A DNA stretch of 64,000 nt from Apostichopus japonicus. Taxonomy: Eukaryota > Echinodermata > Holothuroidea > Aspidochirotida > Stichopodidae. The DNA is taken from assembly GCF_037975245.1 (NCBI RefSeq), contig NC_092561.1, positions 16,623,001 through 16,687,000 on the forward strand, written 5' to 3'. The position numbers were made by a program, and so were the translations under genes. The notes beneath the pieces were generated by a model that was given only the letters and a program-made list of their open reading frames with translations, was not told the origin of the DNA and ran no database searches. The first letter of the stretch is position 1; each line of letters starts with the position of its first letter. Positions 12,219 through 31,163 of the stretch are shown here, piece after piece.

Positions 12219-13304
12219 ATCAAATCACCCAGAAAGACATACTCATTCCTCTCCTCAAACATGCTTGCGTCAGTGTCTTATTTCTCCTTTTAAGTTAGAT
12301 GTATCAGCTAGCTGCAACCCTAATAATCGTGGGGCTTCGGACCCTCAGCCAAAAACCAAAGGTCAGAAACCCCAAGATTTGAGTGAAAACTCCTGCTGGA
12401 CAGAAATCTAACATCCCATAAAATAAAAAAAATTAAAAAACTATATATAATGTATGTAGGGAACTTTTCACATGATTTTGGCCGCAGGTTTTATGAATTA
12501 AGTATTTAGCAAGAGATCTTGGATTAGGGGATAAAGGGAACTTATTATTATTATTATTATTTATTAATAATTTTTGTAACTTTTGGGGTTTGAAATAAAA
12601 ATAGATATTGAGTTTTGCTGCTTCAATGAGCTTACTGGTAGCAATGCATCTGGGGTGTTAAGTCAGATCCTAAGGGCTTTATTATTAATAGTCTTAGAAA
12701 TTTGAAACTTGTAACAACTAACGAGGCATATACTACCGCAAGTATTAATCGTTTCGCACCTTTCAATGTTATTAAGTCTGGAAATTTTAGTCGGTGTGTT
12801 ACGTAATCAATTCGCAAAGCCAAGCCGAGGGAACGAGCATCAGCTCAAATTTTCCCCCGATCTACTGCGAGAGCCTATTGAAATGCCCGAGGCAGGTAAA
12901 CTGTTATGGCAGTGGTATTAAATTTAAGATCTTCCGTGCTTTGAACGATAGAGATATTACTACGTTTTTAAGATTTACTTCTCTTGTATTGGAGATCGTT
13001 AACATACACGCTGATGTGTGTCAACCCATGTTAACACGCTTATAATACCAAGGCGATTAGGATAGAGTGTGTGTGTGTGTGGATTAGGGGTTATGATTAT
13101 GAGTTAGGGATAAGCTCACTTTGATTATTGATTAGTGAATTGCATCATGCACGAAGGGAATCACCAACCACCCAGCATAGAAGTAATAATTACAATAATA
13201 ATGATAATCATTAAAAAAAAAAAAAAAAAAAAAAAAATAATAATGAGACGACAAGTTGCATGTTCGGAGGGAGAGAAAAATCTGCTTTAACTGGTAGATA
13301 TGAT

Positions 13305-13320
13305 GGCCCTTAAAAGAGCC
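13305..13320 (-). terminator. Histone 3' stem-loop of H3 L3
   Basis: Identical hairpin on the minus strand. Confidence 0.96.
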
Positions 13321-13356
13321 GTTGGTTTTCGAGAATCCGTCGGAGACAGATACGAT

Positions 13357-14828
<1,472 letters not shown>

Positions 14829-15704
14829 ATGCATCTTTCCTGTCACGAAGACGAATCGAAATCCAACGGCTCTTTTAAGGGCCATCAAATATCCCCAGAG
14901 AGAGTTACTCATTCCTCTCCCTCGAAACATGCAATTCGTCGTCTTAATTCTTTTCTTTGTGTGAGTGAATGTATGTGTGTGTGTATGTATACGCCAGCAT
15001 CGGGCAAAATAAGTTATATGCATAGGCAATTTTGCTAGAAATTTCAAAACACCGTAATTGAAATCCACCCCCTCCCTCAAGTGAAGTCCCCCCCCCCTTT
15101 AGTAATCCCTACCTAATTGGCTCTTCAGTTCCGACCTCCTGTTTGTTTATATAGACAACTTTCCCTAGGAAAAAAAAAGAAGTGTCTATTCTACAAAACT
15201 TCAATATTATCCCCCGTAGGACCTCTTGCGAAGGTCGAGCAGGGGTAAACTCCTTTTATTTATACTCAAGTGAAGTCGGTTATTATACGTAATAAAATTC
15301 TGCAACAACCCCCAGTTCACCAATACAGCAAACCAGTGAAGTTCTAAGACATACGACCCAAGAAGCAAGACAATACGAACTTCCCCCACCCCTCCACCCC
15401 CCTCCCGAATCGCTACTTGTCCATTGAACACAATGCATGCACGACTGTACCGTTACACGATTAGTCCCAAATGCGAGACAACATATCATTTGAAAATGCG
15501 CCCTTTTTTTACCACTGCCAGAACAGTTTCCCTTGCCTCGGGCATTTTATTTGGCTCACGCGGTAGATCACTGGTAATGTGAGCCGAGGAAGTTACTTTT
15601 CCAAGCTCGCTAGGCTTGGCGAGTCGATTACGTAACACGCATGCTATTGTTCCAGACTAATTAGCTAGAAAGGTGCAGAAGTTGACAGTGGCGAAAAATG
15701 AACG
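14829..15704. other. H4-H2B spacer, L3, cut by gap
   Basis: First 876 bp of the spacer, up to the point equivalent to 4184 in L1. It includes the second spacer element, and one C is missing from the poly-C run near 15090. The H2B of this unit is not in the assembly. Confidence 0.85.
14868..14883 (+). terminator. Histone 3' stem-loop of H4 L3
   Basis: Identical hairpin, intact despite the frameshifted coding region. Confidence 0.96.
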
Positions 15705-15804
15705 NNNNNNNNNNNNNNNNNNNNNNNNNNNNNNNNNNNNNNNNNNNNNNNNNNNNNNNNNNNNNNNNNNNNNNNNNNNNNNNNNNNNNNNNNNNNNNNN
15801 NNNN
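15705..15804. other. Assembly gap of 100 N
   Basis: Exactly 100 N, the usual placeholder for a gap of unknown size. Left of it the sequence stops in the L3 H4-H2B spacer. Right of it the sequence resumes inside an H2B coding region on the opposite strand. Array orientation therefore flips across the gap. Confidence 0.99.
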
Positions 15805-16145
15805 AGAAGGCCGCCAAGTCCAAGGCACCTCGCAACCCAGGAGACAAGAAGAGGCGAAGGACCAGGCGTGAGACTTACAGTATCTACATCTACAAAGTCA
15901 TGAAGCAGGTCCACCCAGACACCGGTATCTCTAGCCGTGCTATGTCTATCATGAACAGCTTCGTGAACGACATCTTCGAGCGTATCGCCGCCGAAGCTTC
16001 CCGTTTGGCCCACTACAACAGGAAGTCCACCATCACCAGTCGGGAGGTCCAGACCGCCGTCAGACTGTTGCTGCCTGGTGAGCTCGCCAAGCATGCCGTC
16101 TCAGAGGGTACCAAGGCTGTCACCAAGTACACCACCTCCAAGTAG
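15805..16145 (+). CDS. H2B: Histone H2B, copy R1, 5' partial at gap
   Basis: In frame from 15807. It encodes residues 12-123 of H2B and is identical there to the other copies. The first 11 codons and promoter fall in the N gap. It is on the plus strand, the reverse of L1 and L2. Confidence 0.95.
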
Positions 16146-16180
16146 ATTGTTCTTCTCGTGTAGAAGGCTCGACATCCAAC

Positions 16181-16196
16181 GGCTCTTTTAAGGGCC
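16181..16196 (+). terminator. Histone 3' stem-loop of H2B R1
   Basis: Identical hairpin, CCAGAAACGG and AACATGCAG follow. Confidence 0.96.
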
Positions 16197-18069
16197 ATCC
16201 TATATTCCAGAAACGGCAGACTTATCTCCCCCTCCTCAAACATGCAGTTTCGTTGTCTCTTATTTTAAGTAATCTAACATTGTATCATATATACCTGTTA
16301 CTCTCAAGCCATTGACCGTGTAGTTGATCACGTTCTGGGGCCCGTTTATCGATAATAATAATATTAATAAGTGATATTTATATAGCGCATAATCAGCAAA
16401 GCTGCGCCAAAAAAAGAAAAAAAAAAGAAGTAAAAGCCAAAGGCAACAATATAAAAAAAAAAAAAAAAACACACCCGTACTAAACGATACTAAAACGCAT
16501 ATAGTCCAAAACAATTTAAGAAGCATGTAAATAGATTCAATCATAGTCCAGGTTTAAATATATATAAGTATGAGGAACTATAGTACAGTAAGAGAATTAT
16601 TGTAAAAGCCTAAATACTAAACGATACAAAATAGAGCCCTAAACGTAGTAAATAAATGAAAATTTTTAAATTAAAAAAAAAAAAAAAAACATTACAGTAA
16701 GAGAATTATTACAAAATCCTAAAACAGATCAAATACCCAATACTGAACGATACAAAATAGAGTCTAAACGTACTAAATAAATGAAAGATAAATATTAAAA
16801 AAAATAAAATGTTCAGAATTAAGTAACTAGTTCCAAACGTAGTATCTATGCACAATAACAGTTAAAACACAGTCAATCACACAGTAAAAGCGAGTCTAAC
16901 ATAATATGCTTTCAAAGCAGTTTTTAAAAGTGGTAAGAGAAATGCATACACTCACAGAGTTCGGTATAGGCATTCTGGGAGCGCTGACTGAGAAGGCTCT
17001 GTCGCCGGTCTTGCATCTTGTTCTCTTCTCCTTGAGCAATTCCTGCGATGATGACCGTAGGGTTCTGCTAGGTTTGTACGGTGTAAGGAGACAAGACAGG
17101 TATTAGAATCCATAATAATCCATAATAAATCCAACAATAACGATAAATAACCTCTAAGTCCTCCCCCACCACACACAAACACTCAATAGTTTCACTTGCG
17201 ATGATCGCGACATAGCCACATATGAAAATCCGCTCTTTAGTAAGACTGACGTTCATTTTTCGCCACTGTCAACTTCTGCACCTTTCTAGCTAATTAGTCT
17301 GGAACAATAGCATGCGTGTTACGTAATCGACTCGCCAAGCCTAGCGAGCTTGGAAAAGTAACTTCCTCGGCTCACATTACCAGTGATCTACCGCGTGAGC
17401 CAAATAAAATGCCCGAGGCAAGGGAAACTGTTCTGGCAGTGGTAAAAAAAGGGCGCATTTTCAAATGATATGTTGTCTCGCATTTGGGACTAATCGTGTA
17501 ACGGTACAGTCGTGCATGCATTGTGTTCAATGGACAAGTAGCGATTCGGGAGGGGGGTGGAGGGGTGGGGGAAGTTCGTATTGTCTTGCTTCTTGGGTCG
17601 TATGTCTTAGAACTTCACTGGTTTGCTGTATTGGTGAACTGGGGGTTGTTGCAGAATTTTATTACGTATAATAACCGACTTCACTTGAGTATAAATAAAA
17701 GGAGTTTACCCCTGCTCGACCTTCGCAAGAGGTCCTACGGGGGATAATATTGAAGTTTTGTAGAATAGACACTTCTTTTTTTTTCCTAGGGAAAGTTGTC
17801 TATATAAACAAACAGGAGGTCGGAACTGAAGAGCCAATTAGGTAGGGATTACTAAAGGGGGGGGGACTTCACTTGAGGGAGGGGGTGGATTTCAATTACG
17901 GTGTTTTGAAATTTCTAGCAAAATTGCCTATGCATATAACTTATTTTGCCCGATGCTGGCGTATACATACACACACACATACATTCACTCACACAAAGAA
18001 AAGAATTAAGACGACGAATTGCATGTTTCGAGGGAGAGGAATGAGTAACTCTCTCTGGGGATATTTGAT

Positions 18070-19596
<1,527 letters not shown>

Positions 19597-19632
19597 ATCG
19601 TATCTGTCTCCGACGGATTCTCGAAAACCAAC

Positions 19633-19648
19633 GGCTCTTTTAAGGGCC
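19633..19648 (+). terminator. Histone 3' stem-loop of H3 R1
   Basis: Identical hairpin, then CCAGTTAAAG and AACATGCA. Confidence 0.96.
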
Positions 19649-20734
19649 ATCATATCTACCAGTTAAAGCAGATTTTTCTCTCCCTCCGAACATGCAACTT
19701 GTCGTCTCATTATTATTTTTTTTTTTTTTTTTTTTTTTTTAATGATTATCATTATTATTGTAATTATTACTTCTATGCTGGGTGGTTGGTGATTCCCTTC
19801 GTGCATGATGCAATTCACTAATCAATAATCAAAGTGAGCTTATCCCTAACTCATAATCATAACCCCTAATCCACACACACACACACTCTATCCTAATCGC
19901 CTTGGTATTATAAGCGTGTTAACATGGGTTGACACACATCAGCGTGTATGTTAACGATCTCCAATACAAGAGAAGTAAATCTTAAAAACGTAGTAATATC
20001 TCTATCGTTCAAAGCACGGAAGATCTTAAATTTAATACCACTGCCATAACAGTTTACCTGCCTCGGGCATTTCAATAGGCTCTCGCAGTAGATCGGGGGA
20101 AAATTTGAGCTGATGCTCGTTCCCTCGGCTTGGCTTTGCGAATTGATTACGTAACACACCGACTAAAATTTCCAGACTTAATAACATTGAAAGGTGCGAA
20201 ACGATTAATACTTGCGGTAGTATATGCCTCGTTAGTTGTTACAAGTTTCAAATTTCTAAGACTATTAATAATAAAGCCCTTAGGATCTGACTTAACACCC
20301 CAGATGCATTGCTACCAGTAAGCTCATTGAAGCAGCAAAACTCAATATCTATTTTTATTTCAAACCCCAAAAGTTACAAAAATTATTAATAAATAATAAT
20401 AATAATAATAAGTTCCCTTTATCCCCTAATCCAAGATCTCTTGCTAAATACTTAATTCATAAAACCTGCGGCCAAAATCATGTGAAAAGTTCCCTACATA
20501 CATTATATATAGTTTTTTAATTTTTTTTATTTTATGGGATGTTAGATTTCTGTCCAGCAGGAGTTTTCACTCAAATCTTGGGGTTTCTGACCTTTGGTTT
20601 TTGGCTGAGGGTCCGAAGCCCCACGATTATTAGGGTTGCAGCTAGCTGATACATCTAACTTAAAAGGAGAAATAAGACACTGACGCAAGCATGTTTGAGG
20701 AGAGGAATGAGTATGTCTTTCTGGGTGATTTGAT

Positions 20735-20750
20735 GGCCCTTAAAAGAGCC
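20735..20750 (-). terminator. Histone 3' stem-loop of H2A R1
   Basis: Identical hairpin on the minus strand. Confidence 0.96.
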
Positions 20751-20788
20751 GTTGGTAATCGATGGGCGATTGCAATGCAACCTCCCCT

Positions 20789-21169
20789 TTAAGCCTTCTT
20801 GCCTCCGGATGTCTTCTTGGGTAGAAGGACAGCCTGGATGTTTGGAAGAACACCTCCCTGGGCGATGGTGACTCCGCTCAAGAGTTTGTTCAACTCCTCG
20901 TCGTTTCGGATGGCGAGTTGGAGATGACGGGGGATGATCCTGGTCTTCTTGTTGTCACGTGCAGCGTTACCGGCCAATTCCAAGATCTCGGCGGCGAGGT
21001 ATTCTAGTACGGCAGCCAGGTAGACGGGTGCGCCAGCGCCGATCCTCTGGGCGTAATTTCCTCTTCGCAGGAACCTGTGTACACGACCTACTGGGAATTG
21101 AAGCCCTGCTCTTGCAGATCGACTCTTGGCCTTTGCCCTGGCCTTACCACCTTTGCCCCTGCCAGTCAT
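20789..21169 (-). CDS. H2A: Histone H2A, copy R1
   Basis: 126 codons, identical protein; divergent from the R2 H2B. Confidence 0.98.
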   Translation of the reverse strand: MTGRGKGGKARAKAKSRSARAGLQFPVGRVHRFLRRGNYAQRIGAGAPVYLAAVLEYLAAEILELAGNAARDNKKTRIIPRHLQLAIRNDEELNKLLSGVTIAQGGVLPNIQAVLLPKKTSGGKKA

Positions 21170-21533
21170 GATGAAGTAAATTTGGGTATGTTTTCGACTT
21201 GAAACGAATCAAAGAAATGATTTGCCTGCCGGAAAGCTCTCATTCAAGTAGTCCGGACTCTAAAGCTACAGCACAGTGCCCTTATGAGGGGATTCTTTGC
21301 CACCCTTTGCCCTGATCGTACAATGCGTGAAAGAATTAAGAAAAGCTTCCGCATTGTGATTGGCCAGCTCGTGTGTGCTGTGCAATGCATAGCACGTGCT
21401 TTGTCAATATGGGAAGTTTTTCTGCTTCGCTGAAGTGATATCAAATCTGTCATAAATACATTTCGCAGCGTGGAGGACACTCATTCACTCATCGCTTTAC
21501 TTACCGTATCGCAACGAAAACTTCACGTCCAAA
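21170..21533. promoter_or_regulatory. H2B-H2A divergent promoter, R1/R2
   Basis: 364 bp. On the plus strand it carries ATTGG (inverted CCAAT, near 21359), the E-box palindrome near 21390 and CATAAATAC near 21451 for H2B. Confidence 0.8.
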
Positions 21534-21905
21534 ATGGCACCAAAAGCTGCAGGAAAGGGAGCAAAGAAGGCCGCCAAGTCCAAGGCACCTCGCAACCCAG
21601 GAGACAAGAAGAGGCGAAGGACCAGGCGTGAGACTTACAGTATCTACATCTACAAAGTCATGAAGCAGGTCCACCCAGACACCGGTATCTCTAGCCGTGC
21701 TATGTCTATCATGAACAGCTTCGTGAACGACATCTTCGAGCGTATCGCCGCCGAAGCTTCCCGTTTGGCCCACTACAACAGGAAGTCCACCATCACCAGT
21801 CGGGAGGTCCAGACCGCCGTCAGACTGTTGCTGCCTGGTGAGCTCGCCAAGCATGCCGTCTCAGAGGGTACCAAGGCTGTCACCAAGTACACCACCTCCA
21901 AGTAG
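21534..21905 (+). CDS. H2B: Histone H2B, copy R2
   Basis: 123 codons, identical protein; first complete H2B of the right array. Confidence 0.98.
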   Translation: MAPKAAGKGAKKAAKSKAPRNPGDKKRRRTRRETYSIYIYKVMKQVHPDTGISSRAMSIMNSFVNDIFERIAAEASRLAHYNRKSTITSREVQTAVRLLLPGELAKHAVSEGTKAVTKYTTSK

Positions 21906-21940
21906 ATTGTTCTTCTCGTGTAGAAGGCTCGACATCCAAC

Positions 21941-21956
21941 GGCTCTTTTAAGGGCC
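21941..21956 (+). terminator. Histone 3' stem-loop of H2B R2
   Basis: Identical hairpin with downstream elements. Confidence 0.96.
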
Positions 21957-23828
21957 ATCCTATATTCCAGAAACGGCAGACTTATCTCCCCCTCCTCAAA
22001 CATGCAGTTTCGTTGTCTCTTATTTTAAGTAATCTAACATTGTATCATATATACCTGTTACTCTCAAGCCATTGACCGTGTAGTTGATCACGTTCTGGGG
22101 CCCGTTTATCGATAATAATAATATTAATAAGTGATATTTATATAGCGCATAATCAGCAAAGCTGCGCCAAAAAAAGAAAAAAAAAAGAAGTAAAAGCCAA
22201 AGGCAACAATATAAAAAAAAAAAAAAAACACACCCGTACTAAACGATACTAAAACGCATATAGTCCAAAACAATTTAAGAAGCATGTAAATAGATTCAAT
22301 CATAGTCCAGGTTTAAATATATATAAGTATGAGGAACTATAGTACAGTAAGAGAATTATTGTAAAAGCCTAAATACTAAACGATACAAAATAGAGCCCTA
22401 AACGTAGTAAATAAATGAAAATTTTTAAATTAAAAAAAAAAAAAAAACATTACAGTAAGAGAATTATTACAAAATCCTAAAACAGATCAAATACCCAATA
22501 CTGAACGATACAAAATAGAGTCTAAACGTACTAAATAAATGAAAGATAAATATTAAAAAAAATAAAATGTTCAGAATTAAGTAACTAGTTCCAAACGTAG
22601 TATCTATGCACAATAACAGTTAAAACACAGTCAATCACACAGTAAAAGCGAGTCTAACATAATATGCTTTCAAAGCAGTTTTTAAAAGTGGTAAGAGAAA
22701 TGCATACACTCACAGAGTTCGGTATAGGCATTCTGGGAGCGCTGACTGAGAAGGCTCTGTCGCCGGTCTTGCATCTTGTTCTCTTCTCCTTGAGCAATTC
22801 CTGCGATGATGACCGTAGGGTTCTGCTAGGTTTGTACGGTGTAAGGAGACAAGACAGGTATTAGAATCCATAATAATCCATAATAAATCCAACAATAACG
22901 ATAAATAACCTCTAAGTCCTCCCCCACCACACACAAACACTCAATAGTTTCACTTGCGATGATCGCGACATAGCCACATATGAAAATCCGCTCTTTAGTA
23001 AGACTGACGTTCATTTTTCGCCACTGTCAACTTCTGCACCTTTCTAGCTAATTAGTCTGGAACAATAGCATGCGTGTTACGTAATCGACTCGCCAAGCCT
23101 AGCGAGCTTGGAAAAGTAACTTCCTCGGCTCACATTACCAGTGATCTACCGCGTGAGCCAAATAAAATGCCCGAGGCAAGGGAAACTGTTCTGGCAGTGG
23201 TAAAAAAAGGGCGCATTTTCAAATGATATGTTGTCTCGCATTTGGGACTAATCGTGTAACGGTACAGTCGTGCATGCATTGTGTTCAATGGACAAGTAGC
23301 GATTCGGGAGGGGGGTGGAGGGGTGGGGGAAGTTCGTATTGTCTTGCTTCTTGGGTCGTATGTCTTAGAACTTCACTGGTTTGCTGTATTGGTGAACTGG
23401 GGGTTGTTGCAGAATTTTATTACGTATAATAACCGACTTCACTTGAGTATAAATAAAAGGAGTTTACCCCTGCTCGACCTTCGCAAGAGGTCCTACGGGG
23501 GATAATATTGAAGTTTTGTAGAATAGACACTTCTTTTTTTTTCCTAGGGAAAGTTGTCTATATAAACAAACAGGAGGTCGGAACTGAAGAGCCAATTAGG
23601 TAGGGATTACTAAAGGGGGGGGGGACTTCACTTGAGGGAGGGGGTGGATTTCAATTACGGTGTTTTGAAATTTCTAGCAAAATTGCCTATGCATATAACT
23701 TATTTTGCCCGATGCTGGCGTATACATACACACACACATACATTCACTCACACAAAGAAAAGAATTAAGACGACGAATTGCATGTTTCGAGGGAGAGGAA
23801 TGAGTAACTCTCTCTGGGGATATTTGAT

Positions 23829-23844
23829 GGCCCTTAAAAGAGCC
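23829..23844 (-). terminator. Histone 3' stem-loop of H4 R2
   Basis: Identical hairpin on the minus strand. Confidence 0.96.
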
Positions 23845-23883
23845 GTTGGATTTCGATTCGTCTTCGTGACAGGAAAGATGCAT

Positions 23884-25354
<1,471 letters not shown>

Positions 25355-25390
25355 ATCGTATCTGTCTCCGACGGATTCTCGAAAACCAAC

Positions 25391-25406
25391 GGCTCTTTTA
25401 AGGGCC
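25391..25406 (+). terminator. Histone 3' stem-loop of H3 R2
   Basis: Identical hairpin with downstream elements. Confidence 0.96.
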
Positions 25407-26491
25407 ATCATATCTACCAGTTAAAGCAGATTTTTCTCTCCCTCCGAACATGCAACTTGTCGTCTCATTATTATTTTTTTTTTTTTTTTTTTTTTTTAAT
25501 GATTATCATTATTATTGTAATTATTACTTCTATGCTGGGTGGTTGGTGATTCCCTTCGTGCATGATGCAATTCACTAATCAATAATCAAAGTGAGCTTAT
25601 CCCTAACTCATAATCATAACCCCTAATCCACACACACACACACTCTATCCTAATCGCCTTGGTATTATAAGCGTGTTAACATGGGTTGACACACATCAGC
25701 GTGTATGTTAACGATCTCCAATACAAGAGAAGTAAATCTTAAAAACGTAGTAATATCTCTATCGTTCAAAGCACGGAAGATCTTAAATTTAATACCACTG
25801 CCATAACAGTTTACCTGCCTCGGGCATTTCAATAGGCTCTCGCAGTAGATCGGGGGAAAATTTGAGCTGATGCTCGTTCCCTCGGCTTGGCTTTGCGAAT
25901 TGATTACGTAACACACCGACTAAAATTTCCAGACTTAATAACATTGAAAGGTGCGAAACGATTAATACTTGCGGTAGTATATGCCTCGTTAGTTGTTACA
26001 AGTTTCAAATTTCTAAGACTATTAATAATAAAGCCCTTAGGATCTGACTTAACACCCCAGATGCATTGCTACCAGTAAGCTCATTGAAGCAGCAAAACTC
26101 AATATCTATTTTTATTTCAAACCCCAAAAGTTACAAAAATTATTAATAAATAATAATAATAATAATAAGTTCCCTTTATCCCCTAATCCAAGATCTCTTG
26201 CTAAATACTTAATTCATAAAACCTGCGGCCAAAATCATGTGAAAAGTTCCCTACATACATTATATATAGTTTTTTAATTTTTTTTATTTTATGGGATGTT
26301 AGATTTCTGTCCAGCAGGAGTTTTCACTCAAATCTTGGGGTTTCTGACCTTTGGTTTTTGGCTGAGGGTCCGAAGCCCCACGATTATTAGGGTTGCAGCT
26401 AGCTGATACATCTAACTTAAAAGGAGAAATAAGACACTGACGCAAGCATGTTTGAGGAGAGGAATGAGTATGTCTTTCTGGGTGATTTGAT

Positions 26492-26507
26492 GGCCCTTAA
26501 AAGAGCC
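26492..26507 (-). terminator. Histone 3' stem-loop of H2A R2
   Basis: Identical hairpin on the minus strand. Confidence 0.96.
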
Positions 26508-26545
26508 GTTGGTAATCGATGGGCGATTGCAATGCAACCTCCCCT

Positions 26546-26926
26546 TTAAGCCTTCTTGCCTCCGGATGTCTTCTTGGGTAGAAGGACAGCCTGGATGTTT
26601 GGAAGAACACCTCCCTGGGCGATGGTGACTCCGCTCAAGAGTTTGTTCAACTCCTCGTCGTTTCGGATGGCGAGTTGGAGATGACGGGGGATGATCCTGG
26701 TCTTCTTGTTGTCACGTGCAGCGTTACCGGCCAATTCCAAGATCTCGGCGGCGAGGTATTCTAGTACGGCAGCCAGGTAGACGGGTGCGCCAGCGCCGAT
26801 CCTCTGGGCGTAATTTCCTCTTCGCAGGAACCTGTGTACACGACCTACTGGGAATTGAAGCCCTGCTCTTGCAGATCGACTCTTGGCCTTTGCCCTGGCC
26901 TTACCACCTTTGCCCCTGCCAGTCAT
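26546..26926 (-). CDS. H2A: Histone H2A, copy R2
   Basis: 126 codons, identical protein. Confidence 0.98.
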   Translation of the reverse strand: MTGRGKGGKARAKAKSRSARAGLQFPVGRVHRFLRRGNYAQRIGAGAPVYLAAVLEYLAAEILELAGNAARDNKKTRIIPRHLQLAIRNDEELNKLLSGVTIAQGGVLPNIQAVLLPKKTSGGKKA

Positions 26927-27290
26927 GATGAAGTAAATTTGGGTATGTTTTCGACTTGAAACGAATCAAAGAAATGATTTGCCTGCCGGAAAGCTCTCAT
27001 TCAAGTAGTCCGGACTCTAAAGCTACAGCACAGTGCCCTTATGAGGGGATTCTTTGCCACCCTTTGCCCTGATCGTACAATGCGTGAAAGAATTAAGAAA
27101 AGCTTCCGCATTGTGATTGGCCAGCTCGTGTGTGCTGTGCAATGCATAGCACGTGCTTTGTCAATATGGGAAGTTTTTCTGCTTCGCTGAAGTGATATCA
27201 AATCTGTCATAAATACATTTCGCAGCGTGGAGGACACTCATTCACTCATCGCTTTACTTACCGTATCGCAACGAAAACTTCACGTCCAAA
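26927..27290. promoter_or_regulatory. H2B-H2A divergent promoter, R2/R3
   Basis: 364 bp, same E-box, CCAAT and TATA-like elements. Confidence 0.8.
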
Positions 27291-27662
27291 ATGGCACCAA
27301 AAGCTGCAGGAAAGGGAGCAAAGAAGGCCGCCAAGTCCAAGGCACCTCGCAACCCAGGAGACAAGAAGAGGCGAAGGACCAGGCGTGAGACTTACAGTAT
27401 CTACATCTACAAAGTCATGAAGCAGGTCCACCCAGACACCGGTATCTCTAGCCGTGCTATGTCTATCATGAACAGCTTCGTGAACGACATCTTCGAGCGT
27501 ATCGCCGCCGAAGCTTCCCGTTTGGCCCACTACAACAGGAAGTCCACCATCACCAGTCGGGAGGTCCAGACCGCCGTCAGACTGTTGCTGCCTGGTGAGC
27601 TCGCCAAGCATGCCGTCTCAGAGGGTACCAAGGCTGTCACCAAGTACACCACCTCCAAGTAG
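27291..27662 (+). CDS. H2B: Histone H2B, copy R3
   Basis: 123 codons, identical protein. Confidence 0.98.
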   Translation: MAPKAAGKGAKKAAKSKAPRNPGDKKRRRTRRETYSIYIYKVMKQVHPDTGISSRAMSIMNSFVNDIFERIAAEASRLAHYNRKSTITSREVQTAVRLLLPGELAKHAVSEGTKAVTKYTTSK

Positions 27663-27697
27663 ATTGTTCTTCTCGTGTAGAAGGCTCGACATCCAAC

Positions 27698-27713
27698 GGC
27701 TCTTTTAAGGGCC
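27698..27713 (+). terminator. Histone 3' stem-loop of H2B R3
   Basis: Identical hairpin with downstream elements. Confidence 0.96.
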
Positions 27714-29585
27714 ATCCTATATTCCAGAAACGGCAGACTTATCTCCCCCTCCTCAAACATGCAGTTTCGTTGTCTCTTATTTTAAGTAATCTAACATTGT
27801 ATCATATATACCTGTTACTCTCAAGCCATTGACCGTGTAGTTGATCACGTTCTGGGGCCCGTTTATCGATAATAATAATATTAATAAGTGATATTTATAT
27901 AGCGCATAATCAGCAAAGCTGCGCCAAAAAAAGAAAAAAAAAAGAAGTAAAAGCCAAAGGCAACAATATAAAAAAAAAAAAAAAACACACCCGTACTAAA
28001 CGATACTAAAACGCATATAGTCCAAAACAATTTAAGAAGCATGTAAATAGATTCAATCATAGTCCAGGTTTAAATATATATAAGTATGAGGAACTATAGT
28101 ACAGTAAGAGAATTATTGTAAAAGCCTAAATACTAAACGATACAAAATAGAGCCCTAAACGTAGTAAATAAATGAAAATTTTTAAATTAAAAAAAAAAAA
28201 AAAACATTACAGTAAGAGAATTATTACAAAATCCTAAAACAGATCAAATACCCAATACTGAACGATACAAAATAGAGTCTAAACGTACTAAATAAATGAA
28301 AGATAAATATTAAAAAAAATAAAATGTTCAGAATTAAGTAACTAGTTCCAAACGTAGTATCTATGCACAATAACAGTTAAAACACAGTCAATCACACAGT
28401 AAAAGCGAGTCTAACATAATATGCTTTCAAAGCAGTTTTTAAAAGTGGTAAGAGAAATGCATACACTCACAGAGTTCGGTATAGGCATTCTGGGAGCGCT
28501 GACTGAGAAGGCTCTGTCGCCGGTCTTGCATCTTGTTCTCTTCTCCTTGAGCAATTCCTGCGATGATGACCGTAGGGTTCTGCTAGGTTTGTACGGTGTA
28601 AGGAGACAAGACAGGTATTAGAATCCATAATAATCCATAATAAATCCAACAATAACGATAAATAACCTCTAAGTCCTCCCCCACCACACACAAACACTCA
28701 ATAGTTTCACTTGCGATGATCGCGACATAGCCACATATGAAAATCCGCTCTTTAGTAAGACTGACGTTCATTTTTCGCCACTGTCAACTTCTGCACCTTT
28801 CTAGCTAATTAGTCTGGAACAATAGCATGCGTGTTACGTAATCGACTCGCCAAGCCTAGCGAGCTTGGAAAAGTAACTTCCTCGGCTCACATTACCAGTG
28901 ATCTACCGCGTGAGCCAAATAAAATGCCCGAGGCAAGGGAAACTGTTCTGGCAGTGGTAAAAAAAGGGCGCATTTTCAAATGATATGTTGTCTCGCATTT
29001 GGGACTAATCGTGTAACGGTACAGTCGTGCATGCATTGTGTTCAATGGACAAGTAGCGATTCGGGAGGGGGGTGGAGGGGTGGGGGAAGTTCGTATTGTC
29101 TTGCTTCTTGGGTCGTATGTCTTAGAACTTCACTGGTTTGCTGTATTGGTGAACTGGGGGTTGTTGCAGAATTTTATTACGTATAATAACCGACTTCACT
29201 TGAGTATAAATAAAAGGAGTTTACCCCTGCTCGACCTTCGCAAGAGGTCCTACGGGGGATAATATTGAAGTTTTGTAGAATAGACACTTCTTTTTTTTTC
29301 CTAGGGAAAGTTGTCTATATAAACAAACAGGAGGTCGGAACTGAAGAGCCAATTAGGTAGGGATTACTAAAGGGGGGGGGGACTTCACTTGAGGGAGGGG
29401 GTGGATTTCAATTACGGTGTTTTGAAATTTCTAGCAAAATTGCCTATGCATATAACTTATTTTGCCCGATGCTGGCGTATACATACACACACACATACAT
29501 TCACTCACACAAAGAAAAGAATTAAGACGACGAATTGCATGTTTCGAGGGAGAGGAATGAGTAACTCTCTCTGGGGATATTTGAT

Positions 29586-29601
29586 GGCCCTTAAAAGAGC
29601 C
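29586..29601 (-). terminator. Histone 3' stem-loop of H4 R3
   Basis: Identical hairpin on the minus strand. Confidence 0.96.
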
Positions 29602-29640
29602 GTTGGATTTCGATTCGTCTTCGTGACAGGAAAGATGCAT

Positions 29641-31111
<1,471 letters not shown>

Positions 31112-31147
31112 ATCGTATCTGTCTCCGACGGATTCTCGAAAACCAAC

Positions 31148-31163
31148 GGCTCTTTTAAGGGCC
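31148..31163 (+). terminator. Histone 3' stem-loop of H3 R3
   Basis: Identical hairpin with downstream elements. Confidence 0.96.

Larger units (their letters stand above)
12165..13356. other. H2A-H3 convergent spacer, L3
   Basis: 1192 bp, same content as L1 with the spacer element at 12755-12917. No gene seen. Confidence 0.85.
19597..20788. other. H2A-H3 convergent spacer, R1
   Basis: 1192 bp. Poly-T run at about 19717-19740, spacer element at 20036-20198. No gene seen. Confidence 0.85.
21906..23883. other. H4-H2B convergent spacer, R2
   Basis: 1978 bp, same content as other units. The A runs near 22213 and 22432 are shorter than in R1. No gene seen. Confidence 0.85.
25355..26545. other. 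H2A-H3 convergent spacer, R2
   Basis: 1191 bp; one base shorter than R1 in the poly-T run. No gene seen. Confidence 0.85.
27663..29640. other. H4-H2B convergent spacer, R3
   Basis: 1978 bp, same content as R2. No gene seen. Confidence 0.85.
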
